A DNA stretch of 43,751 nt from Candidatus Heimdallarchaeota archaeon LC_2 (GTDB lineage: Archaea > Asgardarchaeota > Heimdallarchaeia > Heimdallarchaeales > Kariarchaeaceae), in NCBI GenBank assembly GCA_001940725.1, contig MDVR01000053.1, positions 1-43,751 of the forward strand, in the 5' to 3' direction. Each line of letters begins with the position of its first letter. Position 1 is the first letter of the stretch. A program made the translations under genes and the position numbers. Of this stretch, positions 1 through 7,920 are shown in pieces. Below the pieces are notes generated by a model. It saw only the letters and a program-made list of their open reading frames with translations, had not been told where the DNA came from and searched no databases.

Positions 1-964
1 ACTGGATCAATTATTGCTGGAAGAATAGCACATGATTCTGGATTTGATAATTTATTTCCAGTTGCTTTCGGGATAACAATGATCTCAATAATTGCAATCC
101 CGTTCTTGAGAGATACCCGTAAAAAATTATCAAGTGAAAATCCAATCGGAAATTTTTATGGTGGAAGGATCTCACAACAATTTGGAGCGAATAGAGCTTC
201 GCAAGTTGGAATTATCATTTTAGTTTTTGGAGGTTTAGTGTTAGCATTTACTGAAACTATTATAGTCTTTATGATTGGAAATGCGATATTAGGACTTGGA
301 ATCGGATTATTATTTGCCTCGTCTGCAATTGCATTGGTTGAAATTTCTTCAGTTCATCATAGAGCTAAAGCGATTTCATTTATGGAATTATCAGTATATG
401 TAGGTACAGCTACTGGATCAATTATTGCTGGAAGAATAGCACATGATTCTGGATTTGATAATTTATTTCCAGTTGCTTTCGGGATAACAATGATCTCAAT
501 AATTGCAATCCCGTTCTTGAGAGATACCCGTAAAAAATTATCAAGTGAAAATCCAATCGGAAATTTTTATGGTGGAAGGATCTCACAACAATTTGGAGCG
601 AATAGAGCTTCGCAAGTTGGAATTATCATTTTAGTTTTTGGAGGTTTAGTGTTAGCATTTACTGAAACTATTATAGTCTTTATGATTGGAAATGCGATAT
701 TAGGACTTGGAATCGGATTATTATTTGCCTCGTCTGCAATTGCATTGGTTGAAATTTCTTCAGTTCATCATAGAGCTAAAGCGATTTCATTTATGGAATT
801 ATCAGTATATGTAGGTACAGCTACTGGATCAATTATTGCTGGAAGAATAGCACATGATTCTGGATTTGATAATTTATTTCCAGTTGCTTTCGGGATAACA
901 ATGATCTCAATAATTGCAATCCCGTTCTTGAGAGATACCCGTAAAAAATTATCAAGTGAAAATC
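1..964 (+). repeat. 411-bp perfect tandem repeat (two full units plus 142 bp)
   Basis: The sequence at 1-411 recurs at 412-822 and again from 823 to 964, with no difference seen by eye. The period is 411 bp, exactly 137 codons, so the frame is preserved. After 964 the sequence diverges into the unique part of the transporter. Identity extends to synonymous positions, which means a very recent amplification or an assembly artefact at a contig end. The left boundary is not visible. Confidence 0.95.
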
Positions 965-2334
965 AAGTCTTTTATTCAACAGCTCGAGACAAATTAGAAT
1001 TGATTCGATTAGATTGGGAAAATAAGAAAGATGCTGATGAAGTTAATGAATTATTTGATTTATTTATCCCAATAACCGAGAGAAAAATCGATAGAACTGA
1101 GGATCATAAGTTTTCGAGACGAATTTTTCTAAAATCGTCATTCCTACTTACTTTTAGTTCTGGAATTGTTTCCAGAATATCTGACACGACTATGATAATA
1201 ATTTTTCCATTACTAATACTGCTGTACGGTTTTAGTCCATTTGAATTAGGATTATTTGTGACTCTTTTCACATTATTTTGGAGTTTTGGAATTGCAATTT
1301 CTGGACCAATCGCCGATACAATGGGACGGAAATTACCCTTAGTTCTGGGGTTACTTATGGAAATGTCAGGTTTTATAATGCTATTTTTCAGTGGATTAAA
1401 CGATTGGTTCCCAATAGTAACGATAAGTATGGCAGTTGCAGGTTTGGGAAGAGGAATTTATTTCCCAATTCCAGCATCAGTATCTACAGATTTAGTTCCT
1501 TCAAAGTATAAAGCCTATAGTCTTGGAGTTTATCGATTCTTTTTAGACATTGGATATGTAATAGGTGCTTTACTTCTAATTGTAATAGTAGAATTTAGAC
1601 CAGGTGTAATTAATGAAGTAGATTTACTTGAGCCAACTATGACAATTCTGATATTTATACTGTTTTTGCAGGCTTTAGCTGTTTTACTATTTTTTAAGGA
1701 CCCCCGCCCAGGTTTTAGACAGTTGGGTTCAATGAAAGAACATCTTCTTCTTGTGAAACAATCCTACTCCTACCTTATACAAGCGATTGAAAGATTTACA
1801 GAATCTAGAATACCAGAAGTTAAGAATTTACTCAAAAAAGCCAAACAAGAGGAAAGAAAAGCTGATAGCTATATTGAGCAGATGATCAGAGCGACCTATT
1901 CAGGTGCATGGAAAGCAACTGACGCATATGAATTATTACAGTTTTCTACCAAAGTTGACAAAGCATTAGGACATTGTATCAGATCCGTACGAAAACTACT
2001 CCATGTAAAAGAAAAACTTCCAATTGGATTTAGATCAAAGTTAAAATATTATAGTAATCTTCTGGAAGCTTTAATTGAGACTACTGAAGAAACTTTCAAC
2101 CTAATATCTGTGAAATTTTATTTAGCTGTAGAACAAAGTTATCAGGTTAATTTTGTCGAAGAATTTCTTGATATTATTCATAAACAGCTCTGGGAAGAAT
2201 TATTGAAAAATGCAGACAACATCTCACCTATGTCATTGATGTTGTTATCAAGTGTAATTGAATCACTTGAAAAGAGTGCCAATATTCTTGAGGATGCAGC
2301 TGAGATAATTAGATTGATATCATTTAAACATTAA
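1..2334 (+). CDS. MFS transporter with C-terminal PhoU-like domain, 5'-truncated, internally repeated
   Basis: The frame is open from base 1, so the true start lies outside the window; the ATG at 79 is internal. The first 964 bases encode two full and one partial copy of a 137-residue unit, each with an MFS motif-A-like loop (GGRISQQFGANR) and about four membrane helices. A normal second MFS half follows, including GPIADTMGRK, the motif-A counterpart of the C domain. The last ~210 residues are helical and soluble, with E/D-rich motifs (EERKADSYIEQM; FSTKVDKALGH) typical of PhoU/DUF47 proteins. That pairing suggests a phosphate- or anion-related transporter, but the substrate is inferred. A plain MFS protein has about 400 residues, so the excess comes from the repeats plus the tail. 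Confidence 0.8.
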   Translation, partial: TGSIIAGRIAHDSGFDNLFPVAFGITMISIIAIPFLRDTRKKLSSENPIGNFYGGRISQQFGANRASQVGIIILVFGGLVLAFTETIIVFMIGNAILGLGIGLLFASSAIALVEISSVHHRAKAISFMELSVYVGTATGSIIAGRIAHDSGFDNLFPVAFGITMISIIAIPFLRDTRKKLSSENPIGNFYGGRISQQFGANRASQVGIIILVFGGLVLAFTETIIVFMIGNAILGLGIGLLFASSAIALVEISSVHHRAKAISFMELSVYVGTATGSIIAGRIAHDSGFDNLFPVAFGITMISIIAIPFLRDTRKKLSSENQVFYSTARDKLELIRLDWENKKDADEVNELFDLFIPITERKIDRTEDHKFSRRIFLKSSFLLTFSSGIVSRISDTTMIIIFPLLILLYGFSPFELGLFVTLFTLFWSFGIAISGPIADTMGRKLPLVLGLLMEMSGFIMLFFSGLNDWFPIVTISMAVAGLGRGIYFPIPASVSTDLVPSKYKAYSLGVYRFFLDIGYVIGALLLIVIVEFRPGVINEVDLLEPTMTILIFILFLQALAVLLFFKDPRPGFRQLGSMKEHLLLVKQSYSYLIQAIERFTESRIPEVKNLLKKAKQEERKADSYIEQMIRATYSGAWKATDAYELLQFSTKVDKALGHCIRSVRKLLHVKEKLPIGFRSKLKYYSNLLEALIETTEETFNLISVKFYLAVEQSYQVNFVEEFLDIIHKQLWEELLKNADNISPMSLMLLSSVIESLEKSANILEDAAEIIRLISFKH

Positions 2335-2384
2335 AAATTTGAATGATTTACCTAACCATGATCTAACCGTTATTTCTAATATAA

Positions 2385-2663
2385 ATAATGATTTTTCACG
2401 TTCCACAAACAACATCGGGTGTTGCCACCACTTCTTGCGAAGCTAATAATGTTCTCGATTTATTTGATAAATCCGTGTTTCTGTCATCTTCTCCCTCACT
2501 CGATGGCTCGAAAAATGAGATCAGCAAAGATGGGTTACCGTGATTTTTTACCACCGCTTGATACTGTTAACGGCGTTTCTGTCAGACAGATTAGAACTTC
2601 CTCAGGGATTATTTTTATAAAATACCTTCATAGTTTTCGGTTCCGCAGAACCTAGTTCTCTAA
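2385..2663 (-). ncRNA. candidate structured RNA, copy 1
   Basis: Read on the minus strand, a TATA box at 2683-2690 would start a transcript near 2662. The transcript can fold into a run of local hairpins. At 2639-2652 a GGTTC/GAACC stem closes a TGCG (UNCG-type) loop. A short stem pairs within 2605-2626, with one mismatch. At 2578-2590 TCTGT pairs with ACAGA. At 2551-2575 CGCCGTT pairs with AGCGGTG through two G-U wobbles. Near 2495-2519 CTCA/TGAG encloses CGA/TCG. At 2457-2473 GATTTAT pairs with ATAAATC. Two adjacent GCAA (GNRA) hairpins lie at 2431-2442 and 2418-2429. The 3' end is uncertain. Differences from copy 2 avoid most of these stems. Family unknown. Confidence 0.6.
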
Positions 2664-2682
2664 TGATCATTACTCACTTGAC

Positions 2683-2690
2683 TATTTAAA
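2683..2690 (-). promoter_or_regulatory. TATA box for RNA copy 1
   Basis: On the minus strand this reads TTTAAATA, preceded by CAGTCC, as expected for an archaeal TATA box. It sits about 25 bp before the putative RNA start near 2662 and is identical in copy 2. It lies 37 bp beyond the stop codon of the upstream minus-strand gene, so the RNA would be its own unit. Confidence 0.55.
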
Positions 2691-2726
2691 GGACTGAGTT
2701 TTATTATTTGTTAATTTATTTAACCG

Positions 2727-3554
2727 TTATACCATGTTTTCCTTATCTTCAAAGTAAGTTTTCATGAGTTCTAATTGAAATGGTTTATCAACATCAAAAG
2801 CAACTTCAGCATCTTGAGAGATTATCAGCTTCGATTTCATTTTAAATATTTTTGTCATCAATTTTTCCGCATCTTTAATTTTTACTCGTTTTAAAGCCAA
2901 TTTCGTAAAGGTCCAAGGAGATGCTTTGAATAAGGATTTAGTGAAACTTTTACGGCTTTTGGATATTTTATTTAGTATTGTCCTTAGAGATTCAGCATAT
3001 TCCAAATCCGTCATATTAAGGTCTCCACCGCAATAATATGATTTTTCAATTTTTGTAAATGATCTGCCATTATTGGGGAATGCTTTATCCATGATGGTTT
3101 TTTCTACAGCTGTGTGATTAAGAGAGCTGTTTCTATCACCACATTCTAGAATAAATCTTTTTAGAATCTCTCCTGAAATCCCAGGTATATCTCCTGACAG
3201 ATTTACAGAGTGTTTGGATTCAGCTGGAAAAATAGAGGGATCATTATTTGCTTTTTCGACTAGAAAATTAGCAGCATCAACAATTTTATCCATTTGCTTT
3301 CCTTCAGACATAAAAAAATCAATTTTATCTTCTGGAATACCTTCAGGAATTACTACTCTATTCTTTGGAATACCAGTCAATAATATATATGAATAATATT
3401 CAGAATCTCGAATTGCCTCTAAAACTCGAGTTAGCATAGGCTTTCCATTAATAATTATTTCTGCTTTGTAATCAACATCAGCGTATTCCATTAGCCTATC
3501 TCGCTTACTTGGAGAACCAGCAAGAATTATGAAGGGTAGTTTTTTATCCTGCAA
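2727..3554 (-). CDS. MobA-like nucleotidyltransferase family protein
   Basis: The protein has 275 residues and a TTG start. The N-terminus shows the nucleotide-binding loop of NTP-transferase proteins in altered form (FIILAGSPSKRDRL, then INGKPMLTRVLEAI). A later SGDIPGIS segment corresponds to the D-x-P metal-binding motif of this fold. The C-terminal third is basic and helical and is not recognised. MobA-like enzymes transfer a nucleotide to a phosphorylated sugar, cofactor or lipid; the substrate here is unknown. On the minus strand a TATA-like TATAAATTAAT lies just upstream, consistent with a near-leaderless TTG start. The gene ends three bases from the repeated RNA element. Confidence 0.65.
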   Translation of the reverse strand: MQDKKLPFIILAGSPSKRDRLMEYADVDYKAEIIINGKPMLTRVLEAIRDSEYYSYILLTGIPKNRVVIPEGIPEDKIDFFMSEGKQMDKIVDAANFLVEKANNDPSIFPAESKHSVNLSGDIPGISGEILKRFILECGDRNSSLNHTAVEKTIMDKAFPNNGRSFTKIEKSYYCGGDLNMTDLEYAESLRTILNKISKSRKSFTKSLFKASPWTFTKLALKRVKIKDAEKLMTKIFKMKSKLIISQDAEVAFDVDKPFQLELMKTYFEDKENMV

Positions 3555-3631
3555 TTTAATTTCACATTGGATATTGGCTTTATTAATTTATAGAAGATAT
3601 TATTATTATATTATGGAGATTTAGTTGAGAT

Positions 3632-4906
3632 TCAATTTTTAGTTTTTATCGTTTTCTTTTTACTCGAGGAATTATCTGAAGAATTCTCTCCTTTAAATAA
3701 ATCTCCCAGATTAACACCAGCTTCCTTCATTGCTGTAATATTGGGGATTAATGAATTTAAAGTTGAACCGAGACCGTCGCTATTAACTGGAAGAAATAAT
3801 TTGGTATTGTTCTGAATACCTTTTGCAACGTTTTCTGAAACAACTTTTTGAGCTTCCGCACCAATTTCTGCTAGCTTAACGGAAATACCAGCCTCATTGA
3901 ACGATTTTAATGCTTTTGCCAGTTTATCTGTACCTTCTGCTTCTGCAAGAAGACGTAATTTAATCGACTCTGCTTCTGCATTTGCACGTAATTTTATTGC
4001 CTCCGCATCAGCCTGAGCTGTAATTAGACGAGCATCTGCTTTTCCTTGAGCTTCAACACGTATTTTCTCTGCTTCAGCATGTGCAGTGATTTCGATCTTT
4101 TCTTGATTGATCTCAGCCTTTCTTTTAGTCTCTACATCAAGAACTTCCATTTCCCTTGCAGTGAGTATTGCCCTCTGTGTAGAAATTGATTGTTCTTGTT
4201 CCAATCTTGCATTTTCAGATAATTTAAAAGATTCCTGTCTTTTAACCTCAGCTTCAGATCTTTTAGTTGCTTCAGTAATTTCAGCACTACTCATTTGTAT
4301 TGCTTCAGCTTCTCGAGCCATTTTATTTATTTCAGCACTCCGAACCCTTTCAAGATCATGAATAACAGTGCTACCATCCGTATCGACAATATTCTTTATA
4401 TCAAATAATGTAACCCGGACACCCACTCTAGATAAAGAGGTTGATGTTGAGGTGTAAATCGATTCTTCAATAACATCTCTCTCTCTCATAATTGTTTGTA
4501 AATCATATTGCATAGCTTGAGATCGAGCTGCAGATTGAATTGTATCATCAACGATGGGACGAATCTTTGCAGCTGAATTTTGAATATTTTCAATCCCCAA
4601 TGCAGACGCTGCTGTTTTTGCATCACCAATTTGAACCTTACAACTGATTTCAACAGCAAATGGAAGATAATTTTTATCATGAAGTTGGATTTTTGGAACA
4701 ATAATTTCAATTACAGCTTTGCTTAAAATATTTCTTGTCTGAAAAAATGGAATAAACACGTATCGTCCGGACGCATCATATATACTAAATTTCCTCCCAG
4801 AAATTACATGAATCTCATGAGGAGGTACTACTGTAAAATTTTTTAGAAAAACAACAAAAGCGAGTACTAGAAGGAATCCAATATAAATCAAGTTTGTACT
4901 TACCAT
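3632..4906 (-). CDS. flotillin/SPFH (band 7) membrane scaffold protein
   Basis: 424 residues. One N-terminal membrane segment (residues ~4-22) is followed by an SPFH domain (VVPPHEIHVISGRKF; later RERDVIEESIYTSTS). A long Ala/Glu/Lys-rich coiled coil (~residues 190-335) contains repeated AEAE and AEAI-type segments, then a Gly/Asn-containing C-terminus and a basic tail. This is the standard flotillin order and size. Flotillins oligomerise at membrane microdomains. A TATA-like element reading TTTATATAAT on the minus strand lies ~30 bp before the ATG, suggesting a short-leader transcript. No NfeD-type partner is adjacent. Confidence 0.88.
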   Translation of the reverse strand: MVSTNLIYIGFLLVLAFVVFLKNFTVVPPHEIHVISGRKFSIYDASGRYVFIPFFQTRNILSKAVIEIIVPKIQLHDKNYLPFAVEISCKVQIGDAKTAASALGIENIQNSAAKIRPIVDDTIQSAARSQAMQYDLQTIMRERDVIEESIYTSTSTSLSRVGVRVTLFDIKNIVDTDGSTVIHDLERVRSAEINKMAREAEAIQMSSAEITEATKRSEAEVKRQESFKLSENARLEQEQSISTQRAILTAREMEVLDVETKRKAEINQEKIEITAHAEAEKIRVEAQGKADARLITAQADAEAIKLRANAEAESIKLRLLAEAEGTDKLAKALKSFNEAGISVKLAEIGAEAQKVVSENVAKGIQNNTKLFLPVNSDGLGSTLNSLIPNITAMKEAGVNLGDLFKGENSSDNSSSKKKTIKTKN

Positions 4907-5163
4907 ATTAACCTACTTTGAAATATACAAGCAGAATTATATAAATTATCCTATAATTCAGCAGATTTTAAAGGATTTACAAATTTATTAATTACTGATT
5001 TATTCAGAGCCATGGTCGAGCTGTATGATTTTCTTAATAGCATAAAATAAGCATATTAATTCAAATTCAAAGTAAAACATCGATATCTTCCTAATGAAGA
5101 TCAATTAAATGATTTAGTTACTTAGTGAATGAATTTATAAATGTCATCGAGAGCTATAATTCA

Positions 5164-5994
5164 ATGAAGGGGATTTTTCTCCAACTAATAAAAATATCTA
5201 TCTCATTATTATTAATAATAAGTATAAGTAATCCTGTTTCGGGATTAAATGGAACCGATGTATGGAGTGAAGGTAGTTTTATGATATTTGAAACTGATAT
5301 ACGACTTATTTATAACCATGATATTGAGCCAACATTGCCTGCCAATATTGATATTTCAAATGAAGAATTAATAATAAAATATGAAGGATTAAATGATGAT
5401 GAGAATATGGAATTTACTGAATCGTTTTTGGACGAGGTGGGTGAACACGCGATAATTGATCCGCGCACAGGTCTAACTAATGAAAATGATCTCACATTTC
5501 GATTTTCATCAACTAAAGGTTGGGAGGACGGATTTGAAACAGAATATAGAGAAAGGTTTGAGTACGAAGATGATTTAGGTTTTCATTCTAATACAGAAAA
5601 ATATAAAGTAATAGGGGACAAATTTGACTATTCTTTGAGGGTTGATGGAGTTAGCAAAACTATTTCTAGCTGGAAGTTAGAAATTGATAGTGAAATCAGT
5701 TATAACATTGGATTATTCTCATTTCAAGAAAAAACTCTGTTGAAGTTTAGTATGACTAATGGAAATGGAGTACTTATTCAATCATCAATTAAGCAGGAAG
5801 TAAATGTCAAAGCAATTGAGGATACCACATTTGAAACTCTAATATTTTTTGAATTCATAATGGATGCAATAAAATCAGAAGGTGTTAAACTGAACTCAAG
5901 TTCTGATTCTGGATTTGTAAGTCTATTAATACCATGGTCCACTCTAATGACATTAACTATTATTATCTCATTTTACCGTAGAAGAAAAACATAA
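5164..5994 (+). CDS. secreted or membrane-anchored protein of unknown function
   Basis: I place the start at the ATG at 5164 rather than the in-frame GTG at 5125, because the ATG begins directly with a signal peptide (KGIFLQLIKISISLLLIISI, ending near NPVSG). The ~220-residue ectodomain is acidic, with beta-strand-like alternation and no cysteines that I noticed. A C-terminal hydrophobic segment (SLLIPWSTLMTLTIIISF) is followed by YRRRKT, a stop-transfer anchor. The protein therefore probably faces outward on a single C-terminal helix. No family recognised. The gene ends two bases before the stop of the convergent zinc-ribbon gene. Confidence 0.7.
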   Translation: MKGIFLQLIKISISLLLIISISNPVSGLNGTDVWSEGSFMIFETDIRLIYNHDIEPTLPANIDISNEELIIKYEGLNDDENMEFTESFLDEVGEHAIIDPRTGLTNENDLTFRFSSTKGWEDGFETEYRERFEYEDDLGFHSNTEKYKVIGDKFDYSLRVDGVSKTISSWKLEIDSEISYNIGLFSFQEKTLLKFSMTNGNGVLIQSSIKQEVNVKAIEDTTFETLIFFEFIMDAIKSEGVKLNSSSDSGFVSLLIPWSTLMTLTIIISFYRRRKT

Positions 5995-5996
5995 CT

Positions 5997-6560
5997 TTAT
6001 TGTAATCTTCTTTTTGAATCCCTTCTCTTCGGTCGTACCCCTTTACTTTTTTCTATTAAACCTTTAAATTTAGTTTCCGGATCTTCTAACGCCGCATATA
6101 TCCCAAATAATAACATAATAGGAACTATCCAAATTGCTGGTCCATAAAATAAAGCAATGATTACACCAACTATAGAACCAATTACCATAGACATCAAACC
6201 TTCTTTTATATTTTCAGAACGGATCTCGTCTCGTTTTTTCTTATCTAAAACGGGAAATTTAACATTGCGAGCATAATATGATTTTCGATTTATATTTTCT
6301 TCAGTAGGACGCTTAAAGTAATAATCTAATTTGGTTACGGTACGCAGATCTGATTTGGATATGGGGGTTAAATTAAAACAATTAAAACACTCTCTGCCAA
6401 AGTGTCTTGACCCCGAATTAATCAATTTGAAATTCCCGATTTTGTATCTTTTCTGGGTCCGAACAAATTGTAGAGAATTGTCTGAATCACATTTTGAGCA
6501 AGTTTTTGTTAGGTATTCCTCAGACCATCCGACAGCATCTATCTGGATCACATATTTCAA
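5997..6560 (-). CDS. zinc-ribbon membrane protein
   Basis: 187 residues. Two C-x-x-C knuckles (CSKC at ~21-24 and CFNC further on) form a probable zinc ribbon. A basic linker follows, then one or two hydrophobic segments (SMVIGSIVGVIIALFYGPAI and WIVPIMLLFGIYA), and a strongly basic tail (VRPKRRDSKRRLQ). This looks like a small membrane protein with a cytoplasmic zinc-binding head. No specific family recognised. It is tail-to-tail with the preceding secreted-protein gene. Confidence 0.65.
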   Translation of the reverse strand: MKYVIQIDAVGWSEEYLTKTCSKCDSDNSLQFVRTQKRYKIGNFKLINSGSRHFGRECFNCFNLTPISKSDLRTVTKLDYYFKRPTEENINRKSYYARNVKFPVLDKKKRDEIRSENIKEGLMSMVIGSIVGVIIALFYGPAIWIVPIMLLFGIYAALEDPETKFKGLIEKSKGVRPKRRDSKRRLQ

Positions 6561-6670
6561 CTGATTTGATATAAATTAAAGCCAACTATCATTCAAATGA
6601 TATTTTCTAAAATATCTTTGGTACAAATGAACACTCTTTATTATATCATAACAATTCACGGACATAGAAA

Positions 6671-7918
6671 ATGGAAAATGAAAATCTTGTAGTTATTTCT
6701 CGATCTAATTTGAGAACTGTTAGTTTTGGGATCGCATTACCTATAGGATCAGCAATTGAACCTATACCTGGAGTTACAGATGTTCTAATTACACATATGC
6801 TTCGCAATACAATGAAATATAATGAGAACGAATTTGCTGATATAATTGATAAATACGGAATAGGAATTTTCAGCGATGTGGATCGTACTTCTACAATATT
6901 AGGATTTCGAGTACCACCTCAACATTTGAAAAAATCATTAGAAATTTTCAATGAAATATTAACCGAACCAAATTTTAGTGAAGATACTATTCAGAAAATT
7001 GTTCAACAACAGATTGGAGGCTTACAACAAATAAAAAGTACACCTGAAGCGATGGTTTCGAATTATACTAAATGGACTTCATCATTTGGAACAGATCCAA
7101 TCACCAAACACCCTGCTGGCTCTATTGAAGGACTACAAAAATTAAATACTTCAGATTTAGAAAACTGGCACAAAGCCATATTAAGGTACAATCCTTACTT
7201 CGCGTCGGTTGGGAAGGATATCAGTGAAATAAAATTTAAAGAACATGGGCTTGAAAATATTTTATCCATATTTGGAGGTAATGCTGGAGATTATAATCCA
7301 ATCAGCAACTCATCTAATGATTTAAGTTCTAATTATGATGAACCTGAAGTACCCTCATCAAATGCATATATTGGGATTAATATTCGAGGAAGCGATCCAT
7401 CTTTAAATAATTATGGTGAGGATCTATATCGCGCAATAATAAGTGGAGGTATGTCCGCACGAATGTTTACAAAGATTAGAGAAGAGAAGAATCTCTCTTA
7501 TGCTCCAAGGATGTCAGTTGAAAGGTTCACTAAGGGAAGTTTACTTACAGCATTAATGGATGTAAGCCCTGATCGAGCAGTTGAAGCACTGGAAACAACA
7601 GTTAATCTTCTGCATGAAGCCATAATTTATCCAGTGGATAAAGATGAGATGAATAGGGCTTTAAAAGGAGCACAAAGGATCGCAGTCTTTGTGTCGGATT
7701 CATCAGTATCCTACACCAATTTTATCTTAGATCGGTTGATTACTAACCGTGAATATGATCTAAACGCTATAAAAAACCAACTAACTAAAACTTCTGAACA
7801 AGATTGGCAAGATCAAGTTCAAGAATTATGGACAAAGAGAAATATTAGTTTTGCAGTTTCAGGTCAAGCTGGAGATGTGATGAATAAATGGGAAGAAATA
7901 ATGGAGAAGATGTTTTGA
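6671..7918 (+). CDS. M16 family peptidase homologue, catalytic motif lost
   Basis: 415 residues with the two-domain layout of M16 proteins, including the C-terminal-half pattern YRAIISGGMSARMFTKIREEKNLSYAPR. At the usual zinc site HxxEH the sequence is HMLRN (H42, R45, N46), so glutamate and the second histidine are gone and the protein should not be catalytic. In known two-gene M16 systems one subunit is inactive and helps bind substrate. The active partner follows directly. A TATA-like stretch (TTATTATATC) lies ~35 bp upstream of the ATG. Confidence 0.85.
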   Translation: MENENLVVISRSNLRTVSFGIALPIGSAIEPIPGVTDVLITHMLRNTMKYNENEFADIIDKYGIGIFSDVDRTSTILGFRVPPQHLKKSLEIFNEILTEPNFSEDTIQKIVQQQIGGLQQIKSTPEAMVSNYTKWTSSFGTDPITKHPAGSIEGLQKLNTSDLENWHKAILRYNPYFASVGKDISEIKFKEHGLENILSIFGGNAGDYNPISNSSNDLSSNYDEPEVPSSNAYIGINIRGSDPSLNNYGEDLYRAIISGGMSARMFTKIREEKNLSYAPRMSVERFTKGSLLTALMDVSPDRAVEALETTVNLLHEAIIYPVDKDEMNRALKGAQRIAVFVSDSSVSYTNFILDRLITNREYDLNAIKNQLTKTSEQDWQDQVQELWTKRNISFAVSGQAGDVMNKWEEIMEKMF

Positions 7919-7920
7919 AA

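Larger units (their letters stand above)
2358..2724. repeat. 367-bp dispersed repeat, copy 1
   Basis: Nearly identical to 12900-13266, with the same length and orientation. I count seven substitutions and a compensating pair of one-base indels. It fills the gap between the MFS gene and the nucleotidyltransferase. No terminal inverted repeats, target duplication or transposase is visible, so it does not look like an insertion sequence. It is visibly less AT-rich than its flanks. Confidence 0.93.

Noticed and set aside
1..964. Tandem repeat as a CRISPR or satellite array
   Set aside because: The units are 411 bp, contiguous, without spacers, and encode an in-frame transporter segment.
2419..2655. 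78-codon plus-strand frame in repeat copy 1 (and its match at 12961-13197)
   Set aside because: It starts at GTG inside a GNRA hairpin, has no plus-strand promoter, and the copies shift frame in the middle (one base lost, one gained) while keeping minus-strand base pairs. An RNA explains the conservation better.
2358..2724. Repeat as an insertion sequence or MITE
   Set aside because: No terminal inverted repeats or target duplications are visible, and the element has its own promoter and structure. A non-autonomous mobile RNA is not fully excluded.
5125..5163. GTG at 5125 as start of the secreted protein
   Set aside because: It would put 13 polar residues, including acidic ones, before the signal peptide; the ATG at 5164 gives a normal signal sequence.
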